A stretch of DNA of 64,000 nt. Origin: Anaerolineales bacterium (GTDB taxonomy: Bacteria; Chloroflexota; Anaerolineae; 4572-78; J111). Location: NCBI GenBank assembly GCA_020634855.1, contig JACKAU010000010.1, forward strand, positions 62,001 to 126,000, in the 5' to 3' direction. A program made the position numbers and the translations under genes. Below the pieces are notes generated by a model, which saw only the letters and a program-made list of their open reading frames with translations, was not told the origin of the DNA and did not search any database. Positions 43,254 to 52,347 of this stretch are shown in pieces (the stretch's first letter is position 1; every line of letters begins with the position of its first letter).

Positions 43254-43296
43254 GGAGTCAGGAGTAGGGAGTAAGGTTTTCCCTACTCCTGACTCC
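43254..43296. repeat. Inverted repeat of GGGAGTA words in the 5' leader
   Basis: GGAGTCAGGAGTAGGGA (43254-43270) and TCCCTACTCCTGACTCC (43280-43296) pair perfectly over 17 bp. The element belongs to the heptamer-like repeat group and would fold in the ATPase mRNA leader. Confidence 0.75.
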
Positions 43297-43326
43297 TTGA
43301 ATTAACCTAACCAGGAGAAGACCATT

Positions 43327-45540
43327 GTGTCAACGACTAATACCGAATTGACATTTCAAGTCACCGGCCTGGACTGCGCCAACTGCGCTAAGTCGGTCGA
43401 GACCGGCGTCCGCCAACTGGCCGGCGTCCAGACGTGTGAGCTAACCTTTACCTCGGAGAAATTGCGTGTAACCGGCGAGGTCGAGCCGCAATCTATCATC
43501 GATCGAGTGCGCGAGTTGGGCTTTGATGTCGCTACCGAAACAACCGGCGGCGCGGCGACGCCCGGCCAACCGTCAAACTTTGTCCAATTCTTATGGCGGC
43601 GGCTCGACACGCGCCTGGCGTTGATCGGGGCGCTGTTGATCCTGCCCGGCCTCATTTTCGAGGAACTGGCCGGCGTTCACCATTTACTGATCAACGTCGC
43701 TTCGCTGGCGGCGCTGGCGCTGGCCGGCTGGCCGATTGCTCGCAGCGCCTGGCGGGCCATCAAAATCAACCACGAGATCAACATCAACGTCCTGATGACG
43801 ATTGCCGCGCTGGGCGCGGTCATCATCGGCGCGTACACCGAGGCCGGGATGGTCATGGTTTTATTTGCCATCGGCGAGGCGCTGGAAGGCTACACCGCCG
43901 ACCGGGCCAGAAATTCGATCCGCAGCCTGATGGAGGTCGTACCCAACGAAGCCACCCGCCTTGAGCGTCACGAGCAGGCAACCCACGAAACGCGTGTCGC
44001 CGTCGGCGATCTGCGCCTTGGCGATGTCATTGTCGTCAAGCCGGGCGACCGCATCCCGATGGACGGTCGGGTGCTGGTCGGCGCGTCCGCGGTCAACCAA
44101 GCGCCCATCACCGGCGAGAGCCGGCTCATCGACAAGTCCGTCGGCTCTGAACTGTTTGCCGGCAGTATCAACGGCGAGGGCGTCCTGGAAGTTGAGGTCA
44201 CTCGTCTGGCCGCCGATAACACCATCAGCCGTCTAATTGCGATGGTCGAGGAAGCCCAGGAAAAACGCGCCCCCAGCCAGCGCTTCATCGACAAGTTTGC
44301 CGCGATTTACACCCCGGCCGTAATGGTACTGGCCCTGTTGGTGGCGATCGTGCCGCCGCTCTTTTTCGGCCTGCCGTTCTGGAATCCCGACCCGGAAACG
44401 TTCGGCTGGTTCTATCGCGGGTTGGCCCTGTTGGTGGTGGCCTGTCCTTGCGCGTTGGTGATTAGCACACCGGTCAGCATCATCAGCGCCATCAGCAACG
44501 CGGCCCGGCAGGGCGTGTTGATTAAAGGCGGCGCGTATCTGGAGGCGCTCAACCGCATCGAGACCGTCGCGCTCGATAAGACCGGCACGCTGACCCAGGG
44601 CAAACCCAACGTGGTGGCCGTTCGCTCCGCCGCCTGCACCGACCCCGACCACAGTTGCGCCGCTTGCGAGGATGTGTTGGCCCTGGCCGGCGCGGTCGAG
44701 CGGCGCAGCGAACACCCACTGGCCCACGCCATCCTGGCCGAGGCCGGCCGGCGCGGCGTAGGCGAAAGTTACCCGGCGGCCGACAATGTCCGGGCGCTGA
44801 CCGGCCGGGGCGTTACCGGCCAGATTAACGGGCAGCACATTTTGATCGGCAGCCATGCCTACTTTGATGAGGCCGTGGCTCACAGCGATGGCGTCTGCCG
44901 GGCGGCCAATGACGATGCCCAACAAGGCTACACCCCGCTGCTGGTCGAGTCGAACGGCGCTTACGTCGGCACCATCACCGTGGCCGACACCGTTCGCGCC
45001 AGCAGCCGCGAGGCGATGGCCGCGCTGCGACAGGCCGGCGTCAACCGGCTGGTGATGCTGACCGGCGACAACCGCTCGGCCGCCGAGTCAATTGCCGCCC
45101 AAATCGGCGTGACCGACGTGCGGGCCGAACTGCTGCCGGAGGACAAAGTCGCGGCGGTGCGCGAACTGCAAGCGACCTACGGCCCGGTGGCGATGGTCGG
45201 CGACGGCATCAACGACGCCCCGGCTCTGGCCACGGCCGACGTCAGCATCGCCATCGGCGGCGCATCGGGCGGCACAACCCAGGCTATGGAAACCGCCGAC
45301 ATCACCCTGATGAGCGACAACCTGAGCCGGCTGGCCTTCCTCTTCAATCTCAGCCGGGCCACGATGCGCACCATCGGCGTCAACGTCTTTCTGAGTATCG
45401 GCATTAAGCTGGTCTTTTTGGTGCTGGTTCTTTTGGGACTGGGGACGATGTGGATGGCCGTCCTAGCCGACGTGGGCGTCTCGTTGCTGGTAACCTTGAA
45501 TGGGATGCGGTTGACGCGCTATCGAGCCGGTAGTCGGTAG
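43327..45540 (+). CDS. Zn/Cd/Pb-type P1B ATPase
   Basis: GTG start after CAGGAGAAG. 737 residues. The N-terminal heavy-metal domain has GLDCANCAKS (Cys17, Cys20). The CPC metal site is Cys373-Pro-Cys375 in ACPCALVIST, phospho-Asp417 lies in DKTGTLTQG, and the ATP site includes SEHPLAHAI and GDGINDAPAL. The last membrane helices end MWMAVLADVGVSLLVTLNGM, with the Asp typical of P1B-2 pumps for Zn2+, Cd2+ and Pb2+. The DPDHSCAAC insert in the nucleotide part is unusual. It exports metal across the inner membrane. Confidence 0.93.
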   Translation: MSTTNTELTFQVTGLDCANCAKSVETGVRQLAGVQTCELTFTSEKLRVTGEVEPQSIIDRVRELGFDVATETTGGAATPGQPSNFVQFLWRRLDTRLALIGALLILPGLIFEELAGVHHLLINVASLAALALAGWPIARSAWRAIKINHEININVLMTIAALGAVIIGAYTEAGMVMVLFAIGEALEGYTADRARNSIRSLMEVVPNEATRLERHEQATHETRVAVGDLRLGDVIVVKPGDRIPMDGRVLVGASAVNQAPITGESRLIDKSVGSELFAGSINGEGVLEVEVTRLAADNTISRLIAMVEEAQEKRAPSQRFIDKFAAIYTPAVMVLALLVAIVPPLFFGLPFWNPDPETFGWFYRGLALLVVACPCALVISTPVSIISAISNAARQGVLIKGGAYLEALNRIETVALDKTGTLTQGKPNVVAVRSAACTDPDHSCAACEDVLALAGAVERRSEHPLAHAILAEAGRRGVGESYPAADNVRALTGRGVTGQINGQHILIGSHAYFDEAVAHSDGVCRAANDDAQQGYTPLLVESNGAYVGTITVADTVRASSREAMAALRQAGVNRLVMLTGDNRSAAESIAAQIGVTDVRAELLPEDKVAAVRELQATYGPVAMVGDGINDAPALATADVSIAIGGASGGTTQAMETADITLMSDNLSRLAFLFNLSRATMRTIGVNVFLSIGIKLVFLVLVLLGLGTMWMAVLADVGVSLLVTLNGMRLTRYRAGSR

Positions 45541-45591
45541 CCTGTAATCGGTAGTCGGCGGCTGGCTACTCACAGTCGCTTTTGTTTTCTG

Positions 45592-45623
45592 AGCGCGATG
45601 GCTTTTAGCCTCGCGCTTTTTTT
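45592..45623 (+). terminator. Terminator after the P-type ATPase
   Basis: AGCGCGA and TCGCGCT, with TGGC/GCC pairing inside, form a stem followed by seven T. Confidence 0.85.
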
Positions 45624-45918
45624 ATGGTAGGAATGGCTCGGCGGTTGGTAGGAATGGTTCGGCGGTTGGTAGGAACGGTTCGGCGGTTGGTAGGAACGGT
45701 TCGGCGGCGGTAGGAATGGTTCGGCGGTTGGTAGGAATGGTTCGGCGGTTGGTAGGAACGATTCGGCGGCGGTAGGAATGGTTCGGCGGCGGTAGGAATG
45801 GTTCGGCGGTTGGTAGGAATGGTTCGGCGGTTGGTAGGAATGGTTCGGCGGTTGGTAGGAATGGTTTTTTGGTGGTAGGAATGACTTTTCCAATGGTAGG
45901 AACCATTTTTCGGGCGGG
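45624..45918. repeat. Tandem array, about 14 units of 19-21 bp
   Basis: GGTAGGAATGGTTCGGCGGTT is repeated, with AACGG variants and four units shortened by two bases or changed. The shortened units break any reading frame, so the PNHSYQP-type translation on the minus strand is not a kept protein. The rest of the gap 45541-46090 holds only repeat sequence. Confidence 0.9.
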
Positions 45919-46013
45919 GAAGGGGCCATTTTGGACGGAGACGGCTTCATTTCAGGTGGAGGCGGCGGCGGTGAGTGAGAAGGGGCTTGGCCCTGAATTA
46001 GAAATAAAAACCT

Positions 46014-46037
46014 GGAGCATCAAAGCTCTGCTTTGAT
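46014..46037. repeat. Palindromic repeat, GGAGC-CAAAGC family, copy 2
   Basis: GGAGCATCAAAGC is followed by a short loop and GCTTTGAT. The phrase CCTGGAGC(A/G)TCAAAG also opens copy 3 at 51322. A simple TCTCCATTCT repeat tract follows to about 46088. Confidence 0.6.
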
Positions 46038-46090
46038 CGGGTTTGATACTTTCTCCGCTTTCTCCATTCTTCATTCTCCATTCTCCATTC

Positions 46091-47029
46091 TTACACCTGC
46101 GTTCGCTTCTCCCGGTCGTAATTCTGCCCCAGGAAAGCCGGGGCGCGAACGCCCTTGAAGGCGGGCATCATCACTAAAATCGTGGCGATGTAGGGCAGCA
46201 TCAACAAAATCTGGTACGGCACTACGCTGCCGATGACCTGCACCCGCAGCGCCAGCACCTCGACCCCGGCGAAGAAGAGCGCGCCCAGGAAGATGAAATC
46301 GGGCCGCCAGCCGCCGAAGAAGGTCAGGGCGATGGCCAGCCAGCCCCGCCCTTGAACGATGCCCTCGGTGAAGGTGCCGGTGTAGACCATCGGCAGGTAC
46401 GCTCCGGCGATGCCCATCAGCATGCCGCCGGCGATGGCCGTGCCGTAGCGCAGCAGCGTTACATTGACGCCCAGACTGTCGGCGGCTTTGGGATTCTCGC
46501 CCACGGCGCGGAGTTCCAGGCCGAAACTGGTCTGGTACAGCAGATAATAAAGAAACGCGGAGACGATAAAGGTAAAGTAGACCAGCCAATTCTGGTCAAA
46601 CAGTACCTCGCCCAGGAAGGGGATTTGGGCCAGGCCGGGGATGGCGATGTTCGGCAGGGTCGGCACCAGGGGCGGCCGCAAGGTCACGCCGATGGCAAAC
46701 TTAAAGAGCAGGGTCGATAAGGCCAGGCCGATGAAGAACAGCGCCAAGCCGATCACAAATTGGTTCATCCGCAGCGTGGTCGTAAAGTAGGCCAGCGCCA
46801 GCCCAAAGACCCCGCCGACCAGCGTCGCTGCCAGCACGCCGACCAGCAGGCTGTTCGACAGGTACGCCGCTAAAAACCCCACCGACGCCCCGACCAGCAT
46901 AATGCCCTCTTGGGCCACGTTGAAAATGCCCGTTCGCCCGCCCAGCATCGTGCCCTGGCTGGCCAGCACATAAGGCACCATCGCCAGGATAACTAATTTC
47001 GCAAAATTGGTGAGTTGTGCTTGGTCCAT
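46091..47029 (-). CDS. BMP/nucleoside-type ABC permease (second permease)
   Basis: 312 residues, very hydrophobic, about eight helices, of the BPD_transp_2 family (NupQ/YufQ type). Typical phrases: GGRTGIFNVAQEGIMLVGAS, RMNQFVIGLALFFIGLALST, ELRAVGENPKAADSLGVNV, GGMLMGIAGAYLPM. It pairs with the permease encoded upstream to form the membrane channel for nucleosides or related ligands. Last gene of the importer operon. Confidence 0.9.
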   Translation of the reverse strand: MDQAQLTNFAKLVILAMVPYVLASQGTMLGGRTGIFNVAQEGIMLVGASVGFLAAYLSNSLLVGVLAATLVGGVFGLALAYFTTTLRMNQFVIGLALFFIGLALSTLLFKFAIGVTLRPPLVPTLPNIAIPGLAQIPFLGEVLFDQNWLVYFTFIVSAFLYYLLYQTSFGLELRAVGENPKAADSLGVNVTLLRYGTAIAGGMLMGIAGAYLPMVYTGTFTEGIVQGRGWLAIALTFFGGWRPDFIFLGALFFAGVEVLALRVQVIGSVVPYQILLMLPYIATILVMMPAFKGVRAPAFLGQNYDREKRTQV

Positions 47030-47038
47030 AGTAGGGGC

Positions 47039-47097
47039 GATTAGCTGACGGGAGGCCGGAGACGAACCGCCATCTCCTCAGCTCCCGTCAGCTAATC
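47039..47097. repeat. 16-bp inverted repeat between the two permease genes
   Basis: GATTAGCTGACGGGAG (47039-47054) and CTCCCGTCAGCTAATC (47082-47097) are perfectly complementary and would fold in the operon mRNA. Confidence 0.75.
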
Positions 47098-47107
47098 TCT
47101 AATCTCC

Positions 47108-48166
47108 TTATCGCTTCTTAAACACATCCGACAACAACACGAACAACAAAATCAAGGCCTCGACAATAAAAACCATCTCGCCGGGGATGAGCAGCGTGCG
47201 CTGCATAGCGCTGGCCCCGACCTCCAGGATGGCGATGAAGAAGGCGACGAACGGCACGGCCAGATTGTTGCCTTTGGCGATCAGGCCGATAATGATGCCC
47301 AACAGCAGGTAATTGGACTGCATGCCCTCGATCAGACGGTGATGGCTGCCGGCAACCTCGATGCCGCCGGACAGGCCGGCCAGCATGCCGCCGATGACCA
47401 GCGAGGCGAAGAACAGCCGCCGCACCGGAATGCCGAACACACCCGCCGCCCGCGGATTAGCCCCGGTCACCACCAACTCATAACCGGCCGAGGTCTTGTT
47501 GGTGTAGATGTAGACCGCCGCCGCCACGAGAATCGCCAGGATTAGGCCGGAGTGGAGAGGCGGGCTGCTGATGAGCAGCGGCAGCTCGCCGCCCGCGCCG
47601 ATGGGGACCGTGGTCGGGTGGCCGGCCGCCGGATCGCGAAAGAGTTCGACGGCGACGTAATCGACCAGGCTAAACGAGATAAAGTTGAGCAGCACCGTCG
47701 TCAAAATCTCGTTCATGTTGAACTGGTACAGCAGCCAGGCCGGAATCGCGCCCCACAGCGCCCCAAACAGGACGCTGGCCAGCAGCACCAGCGGCAGCAG
47801 GATCAGCAGCGGCAAATCGGCGAAAATGATGCCGACGATGGCCGCGCCGATGGCGCCCATCAGCATTTGGCCCTCGCCGCCGATATTGAATTTACCGGCG
47901 GCCAGCGGCACGGTGAAGGCCAGCGCTTGCAGCAGCAGCGGTACAAATTTCAGCAGCGTCTGCACAAACCCGTTTTTCGATTTGAACGAGGTAAAGAGAA
48001 TGGTGCGGTAGGCGGTCAGCACATCGAACCCCATCAAGCCGATGACCAATCCGATCACGATAAAGGCCACGACCACCGCTATGAGGTACGGCAGCAGTTG
48101 ATCCGCGATCTGTTTGAAGCGGGTCGCGGCCCCGCTCGGTGCGTCAGGAGTCAATTCGAGCGCCAC
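47108..48166 (-). CDS. BMP/nucleoside-type ABC permease (first permease)
   Basis: 352 residues from a GTG that lies inside the end of the ATPase gene (23-bp overlap). About ten helices; NupP/YufP type. Landmarks: NIGGEGQMLMGAIGAAIVGI, MNEILTTVLLNFISFSLVDY, ELVVTGANPRAAGVFGIPV and GGMLAGLSGGIEVAG. Together with the second permease and the duplicated ATPase it forms an importer fed by the lipoprotein at 49823. Confidence 0.9.
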   Translation of the reverse strand: MALELTPDAPSGAATRFKQIADQLLPYLIAVVVAFIVIGLVIGLMGFDVLTAYRTILFTSFKSKNGFVQTLLKFVPLLLQALAFTVPLAAGKFNIGGEGQMLMGAIGAAIVGIIFADLPLLILLPLVLLASVLFGALWGAIPAWLLYQFNMNEILTTVLLNFISFSLVDYVAVELFRDPAAGHPTTVPIGAGGELPLLISSPPLHSGLILAILVAAAVYIYTNKTSAGYELVVTGANPRAAGVFGIPVRRLFFASLVIGGMLAGLSGGIEVAGSHHRLIEGMQSNYLLLGIIIGLIAKGNNLAVPFVAFFIAILEVGASAMQRTLLIPGEMVFIVEALILLFVLLSDVFKKR

Positions 48167-49700
48167 TCATCAACCGTCCTATCTCATATTTATCAAATTC
48201 ATCCCGCGTCAAAATACCGGCAATCCGGCCCCGATACAGGGTCGCAATCCGGTCGCACAGCAGCAGCAGTTCTTCCAGGTTCTCGGAAATCAGCAGTGTG
48301 GCCCCGCCCGCCGCTTTGTGGGCCAGCAGTTTGCTGAACACAAATTCGATAGAGGGAATATCCAGCCCTTGCGTTGGGTTGTGGGCCACCACCAACTGGG
48401 CGGGAAAGGAGAAGGCGCGGGCTATCATCACCCGCTGGATATTGCCGCCCGATAGGTTGGCCCCGGTGTCATCCGGCCCCAGCGTGCGGATTTTGTACTC
48501 GCCGATCAGCCGGCGGGCGGCGCGATTGATGACCGGCCAGTTCAGGAAGCCGTTTTTGCTGTACGGTTCCTGCCGGTGCCGCCCCAGAATCAGATTTTGG
48601 CCCACGCTGGCCGACGGCAGAAACCCGTCTTGCAGCCGGTCTTCGGGAATGTAGCTGACCAGCTTCTCCAGCAGTTTGACCGTTGGCGTCTGGGCCACAT
48701 CGGTACCGGCGATGCTAATTCGGCCGGCCGACGGCGCTTGTAGCCCCAGAATGCTTTCGGCCAGCTCTCGCTGCCCGTTGCCGGCCACCCCGGCGATGCC
48801 GACAATCTCGTTGGGATACACCGCCAGGGAACACGCCTCCAGCAGCGGCTGCCGGTTGTCGCCCAGCACCGTCACGGCGTCCATCGCTAAAATCGGCGGC
48901 TGGGTCCGGTCGGGCGGGTCGCTGACCGTCTTACTCGTCGAAAAGAGCAGGCTGTCGGCCACGTCCAGCTCATCGCCGACCATCGCCTGCACCAGCGACT
49001 CCGGCGAGGCCGCCGCCCGGTCGAGGGTCAGCACGCTTTGCCCTTCGCGCAGCACCGTAATCCGGTCGCAGGCGCTCATCACCTCGCCCAGCTTATGGGT
49101 GATGAAAACCACGCTCATGCCCTGGCTAACCATCACCCGCAACGACTCGAACAGCGAATCGACCTCTTGCGGCGTCAGGTTAGTCGTCGGCTCGTCCAAA
49201 ATCAAAATTTTGATGCCCCGGTAGAGCGCCTTGAGGATTTCGACCCGTTGCCGGGCGCCCATCGGCAGCGTTTCCAGCATGGCCTGGGGCTTGACCGTCA
49301 GCCCGAATTGGTCCGACAACGCTTTGACCCGCTGTTCCGCCTCGGCCAGTTGCATCGTTGGGCGGTTCTTGATGGCCGTCCCCAGCACAATATTTTCCAG
49401 CACGGTGTAGGTGTCCACCTGCAAAAAATGCTGGTGGACCATGCCGATGCCCTGCCGGATGGCGTCGCGCGGTGAGTGAATCTCGACCGGCTGTCCGTCG
49501 AGCCGAATCTGGCCGCTGTCGGGCTTGTACAGTCCGTACAGGACGTTCATCAGCGTCGTTTTGCCGGCGCCGTTCCCGCCCAGCAGCCCGTGGATTTCGT
49601 TGCGGTTGATGTGCAGGTTGACCTCGTTCAGGGCCACCACCGACCCGAACGTTTTACGCACCGCCTGCATTTGAAGGAGTGGTGTGGTTGGCATCGTCAA
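48144..49700 (-). CDS. BMP/nucleoside-type ABC ATP-binding protein (tandem NBD)
   Basis: 518 residues, two nucleotide-binding domains in one chain, NupO/RbsA-like. The first has LLGGNGAGKTTLMNVLYGLY, QRVEILKALYRGIKILILDE and a LPMGARQ signature variant. The second has GVAGNGQRELAESILGL in place of Walker A (a degenerate site usual for this family), NLSGGNIQRVMIARAF and VAHNPTQGLDI. Energises import at the inner face of the membrane. Confidence 0.92.
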   Translation of the reverse strand: MTMPTTPLLQMQAVRKTFGSVVALNEVNLHINRNEIHGLLGGNGAGKTTLMNVLYGLYKPDSGQIRLDGQPVEIHSPRDAIRQGIGMVHQHFLQVDTYTVLENIVLGTAIKNRPTMQLAEAEQRVKALSDQFGLTVKPQAMLETLPMGARQRVEILKALYRGIKILILDEPTTNLTPQEVDSLFESLRVMVSQGMSVVFITHKLGEVMSACDRITVLREGQSVLTLDRAAASPESLVQAMVGDELDVADSLLFSTSKTVSDPPDRTQPPILAMDAVTVLGDNRQPLLEACSLAVYPNEIVGIAGVAGNGQRELAESILGLQAPSAGRISIAGTDVAQTPTVKLLEKLVSYIPEDRLQDGFLPSASVGQNLILGRHRQEPYSKNGFLNWPVINRAARRLIGEYKIRTLGPDDTGANLSGGNIQRVMIARAFSFPAQLVVAHNPTQGLDIPSIEFVFSKLLAHKAAGGATLLISENLEELLLLCDRIATLYRGRIAGILTRDEFDKYEIGRLMSGARIDS

Positions 49701-49702
49701 AA

Positions 49703-49822
49703 ACAGATAGAGATAGAGAGGGGAGATAGAGAAGGGCGCTAGAGCGGCTCATTAGTCCTAGCTCTGTCTCCGTCTCTATCTCTGTTTCCCTCTTATCTCT
49801 ATCTCTATCTCCTATCTCTATC
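49703..49822. repeat. AGATAGAG simple-repeat hairpin inside the operon
   Basis: AGATAGAGATAGAGAGGGGA near 49705 is complemented by a CTCTATCTCT-rich arm (about 49770-49822). It occupies the whole gap between the binding-protein and ATPase genes and could tune downstream expression. Confidence 0.65.
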
Positions 49823-50926
49823 TTATTCTATCGGCGTCGTATCTTTCTTCACTTCGATGGTTCCGTCTTGAACTTCCTGAACCACCTTATCCAAATCCGC
49901 GCTGATTTCGGGCGCGGCGTTTTGCAAAGGCTGGATGGCGACGCCGGTGTCGAAGCCCAACGGGTAGTAGCCGCCGGCTTCGCCGCCTTCGATGCGCCCG
50001 ATGATGTCTTTGAGCGGCCCGACAAAGTCATAGAGGACGGAGGTGACGTAGTTGTCCGGGGCGAACTCGGTTTTGTCGGTGTACTTGGCCGTGACCCACA
50101 CATCTTTGTCGCTGGCTTTGGCCGCTTCAAAGATGCCGAGCATGCCCAGGTTGAGCGAGCCGATAATGACATCGACGTCCTCGCCAATCATCGCCTCGGC
50201 CAATTCACGGGCCTTGGTCGGGTCGTTGAAGTCGCCGACCCAAACCGGCTGGAGTTCGACCTCAAGACCTTGGTCGGCGATGGCCTGTTCGATGGCGTGG
50301 ACTTCGGAATAGGAAAACGGTAGGGTCAAGCCGCCGATGTAGCCGATTTTGCCGGTTTGCGACTGCCGAGCGGCGACCACGGCCAGCGGGTAGAAGCCGA
50401 CCTGGAAATTACGGTCGATGATCCACAAATTGGCGGGCGGGTTCTCGGCCGCACCATCCGATTCGGCGATGAAGTGTACGTCGGGGAATTCGGCGGCCAG
50501 GGTTTGGGTTTGGCTGACGAACTGGCTGCCGTGGGTGAAGATAATGTTGAACCCATCGTCAATATACTCGCGCATGACCCGCTCGACGTCCGGCACGGCC
50601 ACGCTTTCCGAAAAGGCAATCGGCACGTTCAAATCCTGCTGCACGGCCTCGACGGCCAGGTAGCCGAGCGTGTTGTAGTCGGCGTCGGTGATGACGCCGG
50701 GGAAGATGGCGGCCAGCTTGTAGTCGGCGGCCGGCGCTTCGGCGGCCGGCTCCTCAGCCGCTTCGGCTTCGGTGGTGGCGGCCATTTCTTCGGTAGGGGC
50801 GGCTTCGGCCGGGGCGGCCGCTTCTTCCGTTGCCGCCGGTTCGGCCGGTTCCGACGCCCCACACTGCACGGCAAAGACGGTAAATAGGGTCAACAACGCT
50901 ACCAGTAAGAATCGTTGGTACTTCAT
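49823..50926 (-). CDS. BMP-family substrate-binding lipoprotein
   Basis: 367 residues. Signal peptide MKYQRFLLVALLTLFTVFA, then Cys22 in an unusual VQC lipobox, and a 45-residue Ala/Glu linker. The body has the BMP (PnrA/Med-like) pattern: LAAIFPGVITDADYNTLGYL, IIFTHGSQF, PDVHFIAESDG, IGYIGGLTLPF, DVDVIIGSLN and YPLGFDTGVAI. These proteins bind nucleosides or related compounds outside the membrane for import. First gene of a four-gene operon, whose start has an AGGAGGAGACC site. Confidence 0.92.
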   Translation of the reverse strand: MKYQRFLLVALLTLFTVFAVQCGASEPAEPAATEEAAAPAEAAPTEEMAATTEAEAAEEPAAEAPAADYKLAAIFPGVITDADYNTLGYLAVEAVQQDLNVPIAFSESVAVPDVERVMREYIDDGFNIIFTHGSQFVSQTQTLAAEFPDVHFIAESDGAAENPPANLWIIDRNFQVGFYPLAVVAARQSQTGKIGYIGGLTLPFSYSEVHAIEQAIADQGLEVELQPVWVGDFNDPTKARELAEAMIGEDVDVIIGSLNLGMLGIFEAAKASDKDVWVTAKYTDKTEFAPDNYVTSVLYDFVGPLKDIIGRIEGGEAGGYYPLGFDTGVAIQPLQNAAPEISADLDKVVQEVQDGTIEVKKDTTPIE

Positions 50927-50969
50927 TAAGGTCTCCTCCTCAATAATATTTGGTTGAACGCAAAAAAGA

Positions 50970-51040
50970 AAGTAAGGCGTAGGAAGCGGGGACTAAGGGT
51001 AAACCCCTTACTTCATACTCCCTACTCTCTACTCCGCTGG
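50970..51040. repeat. Heptamer-like simple repeat hairpin
   Basis: AGTAAGGCGTAGGAAGCGGG and the loosely complementary CTTCATACTCCCTACTCTCT flank GGGTAAACCCC. It lies upstream of the importer operon. The gap 50927-51679 otherwise holds the repeat at 51322 and no convincing gene. Confidence 0.55.
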
Positions 51041-51321
51041 TATCTGAATGTATGGCGGCTACTGGATTAACGAATAAATTTTACAAGCGTTGAGCGCGGT
51101 CAGGGGGCGCAAAGTTCGCCTCTTTGCGAAAGAGGCCCATTATAGAATTAAGTCGGGTGAATGTCAATAATGAAACAATTGAGACGTTTTGATCGGTCTT
51201 GAAACGCCGGTAACATGGGGGCTGGGGCGGTTAGTCGGTTGGGGACCATCAAAACCGGGGCCGCCGGTCTTAACAGGCGTTAAGAATATGGCGGCTGGAT
51301 CTCCTCTGAGAATAACGACCT

Positions 51322-51379
51322 GGAGCGTCAAAGTTTACTTTGACCTTGCGGTGGGTGACAAAGCCAGCTTTGTCGCTCC
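51322..51379. repeat. Palindromic repeat, GGAGCG-CAAAG family, copy 3 (compound)
   Basis: GTCAAAGT-tt-ACTTTGAC and GACAAAG-ccag-CTTTGTC stand side by side, enclosed by GGAGCG and CGCTCC, so the whole 58 bp can fold into a two-armed structure. Confidence 0.65.
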
Positions 51380-51679
51380 CTGATATTTTCAGCCTCGTAA
51401 CTGTAGAGGAGCTTCTGTCGCACTGCTTTCCGGAGTGAAAGGAGGGGGGACTATTTGGGACGGCGGTGGGTTGAACGCTTAGGGCGATACATTTGAAGAA
51501 ATCATTTTTGGTCAGGGAAAACTCGTGTTATACTCTTGACTGGTTGGCTAGGTGGATTGTTGGCCGGCCGGTCAGTTGGCTGGCCGAAAACGGGCAAACC
51601 AACTCGCCGGCAAGCGATCAAACTAACCCTTCACCAAACTATCAAACTATCCCAACCCTCAACCCAAAGGAAACGCGTG

Positions 51680-52318
51680 ATGTCGATCAAAATTACTCCC
51701 CCTGAAGTGGAAACGTATCTCAAGCAGCTTTACGATGAGGGCGATCCGGTTCAGCACGAAATGGAAGCGATGGCTCGCGACCGAAAGTTTCCGATTGTCG
51801 GCCCGGTGTGCGGCCGCCACCTGTACCAACTGGCCCAGCTCATCGGGGCGCGGCGGGTGTTTGAATTAGGGTCGGGCTACGGCTATTCGGCCCTGTTTTT
51901 TAGCCGGGCGGTGGGCGAGGACGGGCAGGTTCATTGCACCGAACTCGATCAAAGGAATATCAACCTGGCCAAAGGATTTCTCAGCCGGGCCGGGGTCTGG
52001 TCGCGGGTGACTTACCACAAACAGGAAGCCACCGAGGCGCTGCGCCAAACCGGCGGCACGTGGGACATCATCTATAACGATATCGGCAAAGAGGCGTATC
52101 CGGCGGTGATTGAGTTGGCCTACCAGCATCTGCGCCCCGGCGGGCTGTTTATCAGCGATAATGTATTGTGGAGCGGGCGCGTGTTCGACGGCCAGCACGA
52201 TGACTCGGCGTCGACGCGGGCGATTGTCGAGTTTACCCAGCAGCTTTTCAACCATCCGGGCTTCTCGACAACCATTTTGCCGGTGCGCGACGGGCTGTCC
52301 GTTGCGCTGCGAGTTTGA
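51680..52318 (+). CDS. O-methyltransferase (SAM-dependent)
   Basis: ATG at 51680 follows AAAGGAAACG; the upstream extension is repeat sequence. 213 residues. Family features of catechol/caffeoyl-CoA O-methyltransferases: RDRKFPIVGPVCGRHLYQL, SAM loop RVFELGSGYGYSALFFSR, HCTELDQRNINLAKGFL, WDIIYNDIGKEAYPAVIEL with the metal Asp, and LRPGGLFISDNVLWSGRV. It methylates a hydroxyl of a small molecule that cannot be named. A metallo-hydrolase gene follows by 29 bp, so they are probably cotranscribed. Confidence 0.9.
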   Translation: MSIKITPPEVETYLKQLYDEGDPVQHEMEAMARDRKFPIVGPVCGRHLYQLAQLIGARRVFELGSGYGYSALFFSRAVGEDGQVHCTELDQRNINLAKGFLSRAGVWSRVTYHKQEATEALRQTGGTWDIIYNDIGKEAYPAVIELAYQHLRPGGLFISDNVLWSGRVFDGQHDDSASTRAIVEFTQQLFNHPGFSTTILPVRDGLSVALRV

Positions 52319-52347
52319 AAGCGGGTTAGATCGACCGGAGTGTCCCA

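Noticed and set aside
45570..45950. Minus-strand gene encoding NHSYQPP repeats
   Set aside because: It is the translation of a simple tandem repeat whose shorter units shift the frame; no ribosome site and a clear terminator precede the array.
51493..51705. Small gene MKKSFLVRENSCYTLDW...
   Set aside because: It overlaps the start of the methyltransferase gene and consists of repeat-like text (TTGGCTGG, ACTATCAAACTATC).
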